Source: Nematocida homosporus
Lineage: Eukaryota > Microsporidia
Reading direction: 5' to 3'
Length of the DNA stretch: 64,000 nucleotides
Assembly: GCF_024244095.1 (NCBI RefSeq)
Contig: NW_026250680.1
Span: forward strand, 46,816-110,815
Part shown: piece after piece, positions 36,232 to 45,201 of the stretch
Numbering within the stretch: position 1 is the first letter of the stretch
Layout: each line of letters starts with the position of its first letter
Made by a program: the position numbers and the translations under genes
Notes under the pieces: generated by a model
The model's input: only the letters and a program-made list of their open reading frames with translations
Told to the model about the DNA's origin: nothing
Database searches by the model: none

Positions 36232-38109
36232 ATGTTATCAAAACGAAGAATCGTTGCTTGTAGTATGTTGATGGTTATTGGATTGGTGGCGGTGTTTTTG
36301 CTTTGGTGGGCTAGTAGAAAAGGCTCCTCTACCTCTACTAAGTCTTCTCAATCTACTTCTAGCCCTGGTGGTACTGCTACTCCGCCACCAAAGAGTAGTG
36401 GAGAAAATCAGTATCAACCGCCAGTTATCCCGCCTCCACAGCCAGTGAAAGCTAACATAATCCAGCCTAGTGGCCAGAAAACATCAGCTGTCATTGCTGG
36501 TACAATCAATAATCCCAATACACCCCATCCACTTAAACCTGGCGTTAGTCTTGCAATGGGCGGTGAAATAGCTCATTATAATGATGCCAATCTAGTTGCG
36601 AGTGCAACTGAATCGGATCCAATCGAGATCATTGCATCTAAGCAAAAAGCAATGCTTCAGGATATAGTCAGTGCTTCGCAGAAAGCGAGTATTGATAAGA
36701 ATGCTAATGTGATCGTGCGGTTTGAAAACACCATTATCTTCTTTACTATGTCAGATATAGACAATCAAAGTATGCAACCTAGTCATGTTCAAAAAATCAA
36801 CCAGTTCCGGCACAAACTAGAAATTGAGCTTTACATTCATTCTGATAAGAATAAGCTAAGTACTTTGGAGGTCAAACGTATTCTTGGGTTCTTGAGTCAG
36901 CATAATGTCAATAATGTTGGTTGTTTGTACGTTCACAATGCAACTATTGATGCGACCTTAGCTCCGGGCTTGCTATCTATTTGTTCGAAACTCAGTAAGC
37001 TTGAATTGCTAGATACTACCTGTACTGTTGAACTCCTGGGCATCCTGGCTATTAAGATAAACTCTTTCCGCGGGATTGCCTTCACGGGCTCATGCAGTAT
37101 TACCCCGGGACCAGCACAGAATGAGCCTAGAGACCTTTCTAATATTATCAGTCTTGGATTTAGCAATGTTCCGGACAACAGCACGTTATTGGTAATGGTA
37201 TTCCAGCAGATGAGGTTTCCCAACATACGTATTCTCTCGCTTGAGTCCATGCATATTTCGCCCCAAAAGATGCAGGTTATACCGCTAGATAAACTGGCGG
37301 TTTTCAAAGTGCTTAGTGCGCGCATAGAAGACAGTGGATTCTTCGCCCTACTTAATCAACTTACTTATGTGCAAACTCTAATTCTGCTGGACATTACTCT
37401 TGCCCCTAGTGTCAAGATAAATCCGAAGTCTTTTAAGCTGGATATTCATCCTGGCGACTTATCCATTGACCAAAAGCTGTTTGAGATGTTAGATCTATCT
37501 GTATTTGACAAAACTGAGCGCAATATGTGTATTCAGGTTCTATTCACGGTGCAGGATCAGACAAAGACAACCCATCCTTACGAAACCCTTTTCTTCTTAT
37601 TCAACCATCATATGGGCGCCCTTACAATTCGGACGGATGAAAACAAAGATAGTTTGGCCGTGCCCAGCTTTTTACAACTTGAAACTATTCCCTTTGCCCG
37701 GAATCCACGGGTTTCTAAGCTCTATTGGGTTTCCAAGAAGTTAATGGCCGCTACCAAACACCAGGAGCTCATAACCCAAATCTCCAAAGCTCTAACGGCC
37801 GCTCCCATCAACACCTTGATTGTTATGCACGACATTCAAGTGGCCACATATGTAGACATCAGCGATATTTTGCACTACCAAACACTCTTCCCTCATCTTA
37901 CACAGTATGCAGTCTATAATGTCAAGTTTGTAGGAAACACTGAGTCGTACGATGCCGATACGGATCTATTGGCAAGGAAGCTCGCTTCTAAATGTTCAGT
38001 GCTCTTTAAGACCAACACCCATGCCGACCAGAAGCTCTTGAAAGCCTATCAGGACATGGCCAAAACATCCCTTGATGAGGTGGCTGCGCTTCTCGACTCA
38101 GTTGAATAG
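36232..38109 (+). CDS. Membrane-anchored LRR-like protein without RING (family member C)
   Basis: A 625-residue protein. Residues about 8-28 (VACSMLMVIGLVAVFLLWWA) form a signal anchor, followed by a Ser/Thr/Pro/Gly-rich low-complexity linker (about 30-85). The body has LRR-like leucine spacing (for example LLSICSKLSKLELLDTTC and FPNIRILSLESMHI). Close to the end, ILHYQTLFPHLTQYAVYNV resembles the W/F block that precedes the RING finger in A, B and D, but here the protein stops without Cys pairs. It could be a RING-less paralogue or a shortened copy. The start was moved from TTG to ATG. It is convergent with D, 109 bases between stops. Confidence 0.6.
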   Translation: MLSKRRIVACSMLMVIGLVAVFLLWWASRKGSSTSTKSSQSTSSPGGTATPPPKSSGENQYQPPVIPPPQPVKANIIQPSGQKTSAVIAGTINNPNTPHPLKPGVSLAMGGEIAHYNDANLVASATESDPIEIIASKQKAMLQDIVSASQKASIDKNANVIVRFENTIIFFTMSDIDNQSMQPSHVQKINQFRHKLEIELYIHSDKNKLSTLEVKRILGFLSQHNVNNVGCLYVHNATIDATLAPGLLSICSKLSKLELLDTTCTVELLGILAIKINSFRGIAFTGSCSITPGPAQNEPRDLSNIISLGFSNVPDNSTLLVMVFQQMRFPNIRILSLESMHISPQKMQVIPLDKLAVFKVLSARIEDSGFFALLNQLTYVQTLILLDITLAPSVKINPKSFKLDIHPGDLSIDQKLFEMLDLSVFDKTERNMCIQVLFTVQDQTKTTHPYETLFFLFNHHMGALTIRTDENKDSLAVPSFLQLETIPFARNPRVSKLYWVSKKLMAATKHQELITQISKALTAAPINTLIVMHDIQVATYVDISDILHYQTLFPHLTQYAVYNVKFVGNTESYDADTDLLARKLASKCSVLFKTNTHADQKLLKAYQDMAKTSLDEVAALLDSVE

Positions 38110-38218
38110 GCGGGACTGTTACCCAATAAAATGTATCTAAACTCTCGTGCCTCTATTGTTTGAATAACCCGGCTTTATTGTTTCAATTGGGGCGGTGGTA
38201 AGCTTATCTTAAACTACT

Positions 38219-40408
38219 CTAGATTCTGGGGTGGTGCTGGCGGCGAGTCTCTAAACAACTCAGCTTTCTCCATATGCTAAGCCGATCTGATGTGACTGGT
38301 TTCCTCTTCTCTAGCAGCTTGACTAGCTCGGGGAATGAAATAAGATCTTGATGATACTGGGTTAGCATCGCTTGGGCCATGACCTGATTTTGGGGGTTGG
38401 AAGCTAGTTGCTCTTTTTCTAAGCTGCATTGAATCGTGGTGAACTTATCTGTTTTTTGGATTTTCTGATACTGTCTGTGCACTTGCTGGTGCAATTCATC
38501 AAGGTCAATTAGCTTGGCATAGATGGACTTGACAAGAGCTGTTTTTGCTTCACTATCATTGAGTTCTTGAGGGTTATTTTGGGGTTGGTATTGTAGCCGA
38601 TAGACAGGAAGGGCTAACTTACCCGCCGCAGTCGTGAAATGAGTCGAACAAAAAGCACATGACTCGAACCCTAGAGGATCGAGACAGCCATGGCAAATAG
38701 CATGTTGACACTTCAAAAAGAGAAGTGGCACAGTTTCAGGGTTCTTTTGGCTAGGGAAAACATCGAACCCAGTACCACATGCATTGCAAATGGCTATTGC
38801 CGCGATTGGTTTGACAACAGACATCTCTGGCCTTAAAACTCGCTGTCGTTCTTTCATTTGGGCAAGATTGGCCATTATGCCGTAGGGATCGCTTTTCTTC
38901 AATATCCGGAGGGCTTTTCGATCGCCTAGGAGTTGGTGGAGCCGTAGGAAGAGGCCGTTGTCAAGCACAAAGGCGGCATTCTTTATGTGCGAGACATCGT
39001 TGTGGCCGAGTTGAGTGATGTTGTAACAAGGCAGCGTGTGATTGTTAAGGGACGCTGATTCGTCAAACGGATCCCCACCAAACTTATTGTATGAGACAGG
39101 CAGGGCATTATATAAGCAAATACTAGCCAGCCGCTTTTTCTTGTTGAGCAGCATGAACTTAGCTGATTGGACTTGTTGCTCATCATGGCTCCAAACAAGA
39201 GGAGAGTAGATTTGAAAGACTTCTATTCGGGGAAATACTAGCATACACCAACGCGTAAGCTCAATCAAGGATCTGTGGCTTAAGTAGAATGTATACTTAA
39301 AAGCAGCACTAATAGCAAGCACCTGAGGCAACTGATCCTTTTCTATGACACAATGTCTGAGTTTCGTCATCCCGTCTGTCAGCAGACCCAATTTAGGCTC
39401 ATATATCTCAATCACGACAACATCATGCAGTATATCCGTCGTTATCCAAGTGCTAAGCACATTCTCATCAGCTATTAAGTTGGCCAGTCGAAAAAGGTTT
39501 AGGTAGATAATTAGGTGTTTAAGAGAGATTTCAATGCCATGGGCCCGGCGCTTATTTAAGTAGTCAGTTTTAATGTAATTCATAAGCTCAGCTATATCGC
39601 GCTGAATAGCACCAATCCTTAGGAATCGTGTCTTAGCCCCTGCAGCCAATTTAAGATACGGTCGATACTCAACCCGAGAAAGATAATTGACTGTATCGGT
39701 CTTGTGAAGGACTGTTTGGTCTAGATCAATAAGGATGGGTACAAGTAACCGATATTTAGCCAAAACAAAGACAATAAGATCTTCATGAACACGAGTAAAG
39801 GTCATTTTGCTTAAGGTAGACTTAAATAGTGGAGCCGATGGTGCTGTATATTTTGGAGTAGTTAGGCCAGAAATTCTGTAAACTCCATTGATAGTCAGCG
39901 TTTCTGCCGACTTAAACCCACTAAATATCGCCCATAACTTCTCTAAAAACGACACATTAATATCTGCAAAGATAACACACTTAATATAAACGTGCTGATA
40001 AGAAATGCTAGAACAAATTGCTGTTCTCTCTGTCTTAGTTTGATAGCTATCAATAGCCGCTAAAAGATTATCAACCTTTGTATGGCCTTCAACTAAATCC
40101 AATCGTATTTTATCCAGTATATACTTCGACCCAGCCTTAAGCTTCGGCGACTTAATCAACTCTTGACCACACTCATCCCAATCCATAAGTTGCGCAATAA
40201 AGAGAGCACTATCTTCATAATAAATACATCTATGAAAACTACCATCCTTATCATCTAAACCAGTATCATTGTGGCCGTCCTCCAAATGTTCGCACCCACT
40301 CACTAAAGATAGCAATGCCAAAATCACTATCAAACCCCCTCCCAATCTTTCCCGCCCCGCATACTTCCATTTATACACCTTGCCTATTTTACTCTCCCAA
40401 ATGAACAT
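38219..40408 (-). CDS. Secreted LRR-like protein with RING-type finger (family member D)
   Basis: A 729-residue protein. A hydrophobic segment near residues 23-36 (LIVILALLSLVSGC) is a signal peptide or anchor. The LRR-like body contains the family block LTRWCMLVFPRIEVFQI (about 385). At about 539-583 lies a complete RING-like finger: CNAC, then KCQHAIC-x2-C, then CAFC, with the histidine retained. A helical tail of about 140 residues rich in Gln/Leu/Lys follows. The start was moved from TTG (40420) to ATG at 40408. It is adjacent to C in convergent orientation, possibly products of an inverted duplication. E3 activity is inferred from the RING only. Confidence 0.68.
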   Translation of the reverse strand: MFIWESKIGKVYKWKYAGRERLGGGLIVILALLSLVSGCEHLEDGHNDTGLDDKDGSFHRCIYYEDSALFIAQLMDWDECGQELIKSPKLKAGSKYILDKIRLDLVEGHTKVDNLLAAIDSYQTKTERTAICSSISYQHVYIKCVIFADINVSFLEKLWAIFSGFKSAETLTINGVYRISGLTTPKYTAPSAPLFKSTLSKMTFTRVHEDLIVFVLAKYRLLVPILIDLDQTVLHKTDTVNYLSRVEYRPYLKLAAGAKTRFLRIGAIQRDIAELMNYIKTDYLNKRRAHGIEISLKHLIIYLNLFRLANLIADENVLSTWITTDILHDVVVIEIYEPKLGLLTDGMTKLRHCVIEKDQLPQVLAISAAFKYTFYLSHRSLIELTRWCMLVFPRIEVFQIYSPLVWSHDEQQVQSAKFMLLNKKKRLASICLYNALPVSYNKFGGDPFDESASLNNHTLPCYNITQLGHNDVSHIKNAAFVLDNGLFLRLHQLLGDRKALRILKKSDPYGIMANLAQMKERQRVLRPEMSVVKPIAAIAICNACGTGFDVFPSQKNPETVPLLFLKCQHAICHGCLDPLGFESCAFCSTHFTTAAGKLALPVYRLQYQPQNNPQELNDSEAKTALVKSIYAKLIDLDELHQQVHRQYQKIQKTDKFTTIQCSLEKEQLASNPQNQVMAQAMLTQYHQDLISFPELVKLLEKRKPVTSDRLSIWRKLSCLETRRQHHPRI

Positions 40409-40706
40409 CTCCTCCTCCAAAACTATGCCGATAAATACCTCAAATCAGCTTATGATAAAATCACTCAAGCATATTCATCCCACATTCAGAAATCACACTA
40501 CACTGCTTATTTGAAATGTAATAACAAATTCCACTATCACTCCAACCACTTTTCCACCCAAATCAGCTACTAGAACCAACCAAAACATACCGAACTCGTA
40601 TATAACCCATTAACGACTTTATTTAAGAGAAGATACGCCAAATAATTGATAGTTTTGAAGGAAAACAAGTGAAGTTAGCAACTAAGATGGCAAAATTTTC
40701 GAAAAC
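40409..40706. other. Divergent promoter region of protein D and Utp22
   Basis: 298 bases, A+C-rich, with an AT-rich part near 40610-40690. No CArG box, CRE or gene seen. Confidence 0.55.
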
Positions 40707-42455
40707 ATGGACCCGTCAGTTAGTCAATTGACTTTACTATTAAGAAAACACAAAATTATCGGCACTCCAACCACCCCAATCACTCTTAAAGAAAATACTA
40801 GAACAGAAGCTATCAATCAACTTCAAAATCATCAATTCTTTAATCAATTACGTGAATGTGAAGAAATGGGTATTAGTCTTGGTTATGATGACGTAATCGA
40901 GTACACATCAGATTTATCTCTTTCACCTACTGAAGAAGAGAAAGAACTTGGATCTCTTCTACAACTAACCTGTCAGAACATGCTCCACTCCTTCTTTCTC
41001 TGCCAGCAAGGCTCTCACTTCTATCTGCATCTGAAATACACTGATAGTCTAGCTGATAAGATAATTACTGGTCCTGTTGTGACTTCTAAAAAGGACACTC
41101 CCGAATCAAAGAGATTCAAAGATATCTGGGGCGATCAAGTAGAACACCGCCGATTTGAAGATGGTAAAATCCGAGTCTGCGTTTCTTTCCTACCTAAGGC
41201 CCTTCATAATTTGCCCTACCTTCTTCTTACTCGTTTGTTTCGACTGAAAACCATTGATGGAACCATTAAGCATACTACGGCTAAAAGAAGTGGCCGATTT
41301 CTTAATCCAGTCTTCTCCGTAGAAGAGTTTGATTATCGCTATGCCACCTTCAACCGGCCAAGTACTATTGAGTCCATTCATCGCACTATCTCTCGGCTTA
41401 CGGAATCCAATCCTATCAAAATCCAAGAAGTAAGTCTAACTGGGGGTTTATCTCGTGGTACTAAACCGGCCCAGATGGAAAGGTGTGCAGTATACTTAAA
41501 AGTAGCCCCTGGACATCGCTGGCCTGTTGATGATCCTGAACTCTTCTCTTCGGCACTAACAGCACTTAATGGTGTACTAGGGAAGAGTCTTCAGTCAAAG
41601 AGCAGAGTTGAAGGTTTGACTCAGCATGAAACTCTGTATGCCCAATTAGTTGGTGAAGATACCGAGTTTATCTTTGATATTGAAGAGGAAAAACCACAAA
41701 ACTTATCTAAATACGATCTGATGAATTTTAGATTGGCTTATGAACGGTTTTTCAAAGCAATCACTCGTAAACATCCTATCTTTCCCAAAACATGTGTCCT
41801 AATGAAACAATTCCTACTAGCTCATGGTTTATATCCCTATTACTTTAATGATATTGCTGTAGAGGTTCTCTGTTTAAGAAGTGCTCTGCACTGTACAACT
41901 CTGGCCAGTGGATTTAAAGCCGTTATTACTACTAAGTACAACCATGGATACCAGATTAATATCCGAAGAGGAAGATGGAAATTCACTCCTAAACCCACTG
42001 GCACTCTACTTTTCACTCATGATGCCGGTCTCTTTACTCAAGCTTTACCACCAGTTGATGTATTTGCTAGGTGCAATGATCTTTTCCGACAGACCACGGC
42101 TATTATTGAAGCATCGCCTGGTCTAGATATCAATCTTATTCCTACCAAAACCTTCCAATCTATCTTTGTGCCTTGCAGTGCCGGTACTGCCTTTGCCCTA
42201 AGTAGTACTCCAGCACCCGACTATACAGAAATCAATCACTACCAGAAAAGTCTAGGTGGTTGCCAGAACACCCACAATACTAGTTCATCTTCCCAGGCCT
42301 TCACTACTCTACGTGCACTAGGCGCCTTTCCCTACTTCTGTGGCACCACCAAGATCTTTGTTTACCACCACGACTCTACTACTTTACCATTAGTCATTGG
42401 CACGGCCATTCTCCTAACCGGCATGCAGTACATTAGAACTTCCCTGCCCTCTTAA
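40707..42455 (+). CDS. UTP22: Utp22/NOL6 (Nrap) small-subunit processome protein, reduced
   Basis: A 582-residue protein; yeast Utp22 has about 1,237 residues. It belongs to the 90S pre-ribosome in the nucleolus, where it carries out 18S rRNA processing with Rrp7 and casein kinase. The segment FKDIWGDQVEHRRFEDGKIRVCV (about residues 131-153) is the Nrap signature W-G-[DN]-x-[AV]-E-x-RRF-x-DG. TCVLMKQFLLAHGLYPYYFNDIAVEVLCL (about 363-391) matches the following tandem helices. The family's nucleotidyltransferase-like domains are inactive. About half the normal protein, including much of the second repeat, is missing, yet the frame is clean. ATG at 40707. Confidence 0.85.
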   Translation: MDPSVSQLTLLLRKHKIIGTPTTPITLKENTRTEAINQLQNHQFFNQLRECEEMGISLGYDDVIEYTSDLSLSPTEEEKELGSLLQLTCQNMLHSFFLCQQGSHFYLHLKYTDSLADKIITGPVVTSKKDTPESKRFKDIWGDQVEHRRFEDGKIRVCVSFLPKALHNLPYLLLTRLFRLKTIDGTIKHTTAKRSGRFLNPVFSVEEFDYRYATFNRPSTIESIHRTISRLTESNPIKIQEVSLTGGLSRGTKPAQMERCAVYLKVAPGHRWPVDDPELFSSALTALNGVLGKSLQSKSRVEGLTQHETLYAQLVGEDTEFIFDIEEEKPQNLSKYDLMNFRLAYERFFKAITRKHPIFPKTCVLMKQFLLAHGLYPYYFNDIAVEVLCLRSALHCTTLASGFKAVITTKYNHGYQINIRRGRWKFTPKPTGTLLFTHDAGLFTQALPPVDVFARCNDLFRQTTAIIEASPGLDINLIPTKTFQSIFVPCSAGTAFALSSTPAPDYTEINHYQKSLGGCQNTHNTSSSSQAFTTLRALGAFPYFCGTTKIFVYHHDSTTLPLVIGTAILLTGMQYIRTSLPS

Positions 42456-42897
42456 CCATTCATATCTCCCTACTATCCACTTAATGTCAATCTAATGCCA
42501 ACTTAATATTACTTGCTATCTTTTTATTGTTGCGTACTACTAACGTATCAACAACTTACTAGTTCTTTATTATCACTTAATATCAACTTAGCTACAACTT
42601 TAGATAATGATTAAATAACAATTAAACAACAATTTTAGATAAGACCAGCTCTAGTGCCGTTAAACAACCACTACTCCTTCCTTACACCAAATCGTTTATT
42701 CATTGTCCGATCGTATTAGTATTAGGTTGGTATTAGGTTGGTAGAGTATGACGTCATATTGTTGTCTTCAGTTAATAAATGGCAGACTATGACATATCGA
42801 GGTATATCATTGATTAAGATGGACTTCTTATTGGGTTAGTATATTAATATCTAAGCATAAATCTTATCTAACCCAATCCAATACCATACTAACCCAA
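42456..42897. other. Intergenic, 442 bases, with a CRE palindrome, between convergent genes
   Basis: No gene seen. It has AT-rich DNA with ACAATTAAACAACAATT words (42610-42640), TATTAGGTTGG repeats, ATGACGTCAT at 42748, then GGGTTAGTAT and AACCCAATCC words. Confidence 0.6.
42748..42757. promoter_or_regulatory. ATF/CREB-type palindrome between convergent genes
   Basis: A perfect ATGACGTCAT, but it lies between the 3' ends of Utp22 and the HECT_2-like gene, so it is not an obvious promoter element. Confidence 0.25.
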
Positions 42898-43743
42898 CTA
42901 GCTATCATTAGCTAGAATAAAAGCAATTGTTCCAATTTCTGATGATTCAGCCACTGTGTTTTGTTGTAGTATGTCCAGTAGTTTAGTTGCAAAGTAAGCT
43001 GATACTTCTAAATCTTCCTTTCTACCTGTCTCCATCAGTGTATAAGCTACTTTCAAGGCTAAAATAGGTTTAGGACTTGCAAATACACTACTCAACTCAC
43101 CACGCACTACATAAGTTGTATCTAGTAAACTCAATGTCATCTTCTGCTCACCAACCACTACTATACTACTCTCCCGTTGAAATCGTTCATACAAGTAATG
43201 GAATAACAAGAACTCATCTCCTATCCCCAAAGACAAAGCACTATAACACACTACTCCATCCCCACCCGATTCCGCCACTAAACACTTCGGCACTCTTTCC
43301 CTACCCAATACTAAGTGCAAAGGCCCATACAACAACCCGCGTGTTCGTGGCACCAACTTCTTATCAGCAAAATGCTTGAACTCCCTATCATGACACGACC
43401 ACATATCAATCAACTCTTCCCAACCTCCAGATGGCAACCGTAAGATACTTTCACTCTCCACCCAACTACACCCACACTTACACCCAAACGATTTCAAAAC
43501 TTCCCCCATCTTATCTTCAAACCCAGCATTCACCACCGGCTCACTAACCATACCCGGACAAGTAAATATCCTTTCCAATCTAATAATAACTCTTTGTTTA
43601 GTCTTATAGATCTTATGTGCTTCTTTTAATAAAGAATCAATCTCAGCCAATCTTTCTGAATATTGGGTCTCAGTCAAATATACAAAACATGCCGAAAGTC
43701 CCACTAAAGCCTCAACCAAGACAGAAGATCTATCCATATCCAT
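42898..43743 (-). CDS. HECT_2 family protein (UBE3D/Ipa1-like E2-binding protein)
   Basis: A 281-residue protein. The segment LPSGGWEELIDMWSCHD (about residues 122-138), then LVPRTRGLLYGPLHLVL, fits the hallmark of the HECT_2 family, in which LPS-x-x-W-x-E-x-x-x-x-W-x-CH precedes a basic PR-x-G stretch. A CKCGC cluster lies just before it. Family members (UBE3D; yeast Ipa1) bind ubiquitin E2 enzymes; Ipa1 has been linked to mRNA 3'-end processing, and CPSF30 lies in this window. Start chosen at ATG 43743; an in-frame ATG at 43845 would overlap the divergent Brx1 gene. Assignment is by motif memory and moderately certain. Confidence 0.5.
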   Translation of the reverse strand: MDMDRSSVLVEALVGLSACFVYLTETQYSERLAEIDSLLKEAHKIYKTKQRVIIRLERIFTCPGMVSEPVVNAGFEDKMGEVLKSFGCKCGCSWVESESILRLPSGGWEELIDMWSCHDREFKHFADKKLVPRTRGLLYGPLHLVLGRERVPKCLVAESGGDGVVCYSALSLGIGDEFLLFHYLYERFQRESSIVVVGEQKMTLSLLDTTYVVRGELSSVFASPKPILALKVAYTLMETGRKEDLEVSAYFATKLLDILQQNTVAESSEIGTIAFILANDS

Positions 43744-43812
43744 GTAAAAAGATGACAAACTTTTCAACAACTTTGGATTGGGCTGAAATCTGAATTTTTG
43801 CAAATTCTTTAC

Positions 43813-44772
43813 ATGGATACTTCTAACGCTAATATTACCCAACATAGAAATAACAAAGATAGTGCGAAAATCAATCTTATCAAATTGGACCAAAAACCAA
43901 GAAGAACACTTATGCTTTTATCTTTAAAGTGTCCGATGATGTGTAAGTTTCTCCTCAAGGATTTAGAGGGTTTAATGCCCGAAAACGTCACTAAAGATGC
44001 CAAATTGAAAGAACGATTTACATTGGAAGAAGTAGCAGAAGTGGCTGATATCAGAGATGCCGATAATGTCTTCTTATTAGAGACTCGTAAGAAGAGTCCT
44101 GCGCCTATTCTTTGGGCTGTTACTATTGATAAGGATAATAGTAGTCAAGTAGAAGGCGAGATCAGTAAGCCTAAGTATGATACGATGAAGTTTATGGTGA
44201 CTGGGATTTATAGTATGAAGGAGTTGAAGTTTTCTGGCAATCCATTAGCTAATAGTCAGATGCTAACTCTCTTTTCTAAGGACTTTGAGTGCAGTGCTGG
44301 TATGCAAAGAGCCAAATCTATTTTGACTAAGATATTCAATACGACTAGACCGGTTGAAGGAGAGCCAAGTACTCCTAAAGATTATGTTGATAAGATTGCA
44401 TCTTTCTTTTTGAAAGGAGATCAAATCATGGTTAGGTTTTATCATATCGCTAAGAAGACCAAAGAGACGGAAAGACTTATGGCCGAACGACAGAAGCAAG
44501 AACTGATTGAGCAGAAGAAAGCCAATGCGGAAGGAGTTGGAGCCCAAGCAGAGATAGAAGCAGAAGAAGCCGCCGAAGTTGAAGATCCGAATATTAAGCT
44601 GGATGAAGAAATGATACCTTGGTATGAGATAATTGAGGTTGGACCTAGATTTACTCTTCATCCCCGGGAAAGCGATCTGTGCGATAAGAAAGAGAATGCA
44701 GAACCGGTTACAGCTACTACTGAAGCAGACACTACCCCGGCTCAGGACCAAGTTGAGTCAACCCAAGAATAA
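43813..44772 (+). CDS. BRX1: Brx1, Brix-domain 60S ribosome biogenesis factor
   Basis: A 319-residue nucleolar protein needed for 60S assembly. It follows Brx1 closely: LLKDLEGLMPENVTKDAKL, then NVFLLETRK, then MKFMVTGIYSMKELKFSGNPL (in Brx1, VKF-x-V-x-N-[LI]-H-[ST]-M-x-ELNF-x-GN), and near the end YEIIEVGPRFTLHP, the Brix end motif EIGPR. An acidic, Ala/Glu-rich insert (about residues 215-265) sits before the last strand. It is about as long as yeast Brx1 (291). Start moved from TTG at 43798 to ATG at 43813, after a T-rich run; 69 bases separate it from the divergent HECT_2-like gene. Confidence 0.9.
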   Translation: MDTSNANITQHRNNKDSAKINLIKLDQKPRRTLMLLSLKCPMMCKFLLKDLEGLMPENVTKDAKLKERFTLEEVAEVADIRDADNVFLLETRKKSPAPILWAVTIDKDNSSQVEGEISKPKYDTMKFMVTGIYSMKELKFSGNPLANSQMLTLFSKDFECSAGMQRAKSILTKIFNTTRPVEGEPSTPKDYVDKIASFFLKGDQIMVRFYHIAKKTKETERLMAERQKQELIEQKKANAEGVGAQAEIEAEEAAEVEDPNIKLDEEMIPWYEIIEVGPRFTLHPRESDLCDKKENAEPVTATTEADTTPAQDQVESTQE

Positions 44773-45201
44773 AGTTAGTCTTAATGCTATCACCTTAGTA
44801 TACTGTTTTGTTTTGTTATGATTTGCTTGTTCATAGCTGATACGTCATCCAATACTAACCAACTTATTATCTCTAATAACTAATTGGGTTCGTACTAATC
44901 TAATTCAATATTAAACCAAACTCAACCCAATTCAATACTAACTCCAATCTAATTCAACTCAATAATAAACTAAACCCAACTCAATACAAATTCCAAATTA
45001 GAAGACTTTCAATTCTAATTTAGATCTTTACTTAAAGGTAATTTAAAGAAGCACATCCACTTACATTAGAATACAATAAACTAGATTTGGTTAAATCAAG
45101 ATAGAATGGGAGTGGATTAAGATAGGGTTGGGTTGGTAAACTCATACTTATCCCAAACATAACATAAGACAATAGATAAGCCAGTGCAGTCTTTCTTTTT
45201 T
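44773..45201. other. Intergenic, 429 bases, A+C-rich then G+T-rich
   Basis: CCAATACTAACC and AACTCAATAATAAAC words (44850-45000), then G+T-rich (45080-45140) to the next gene. No gene or RNA seen. Confidence 0.6.
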
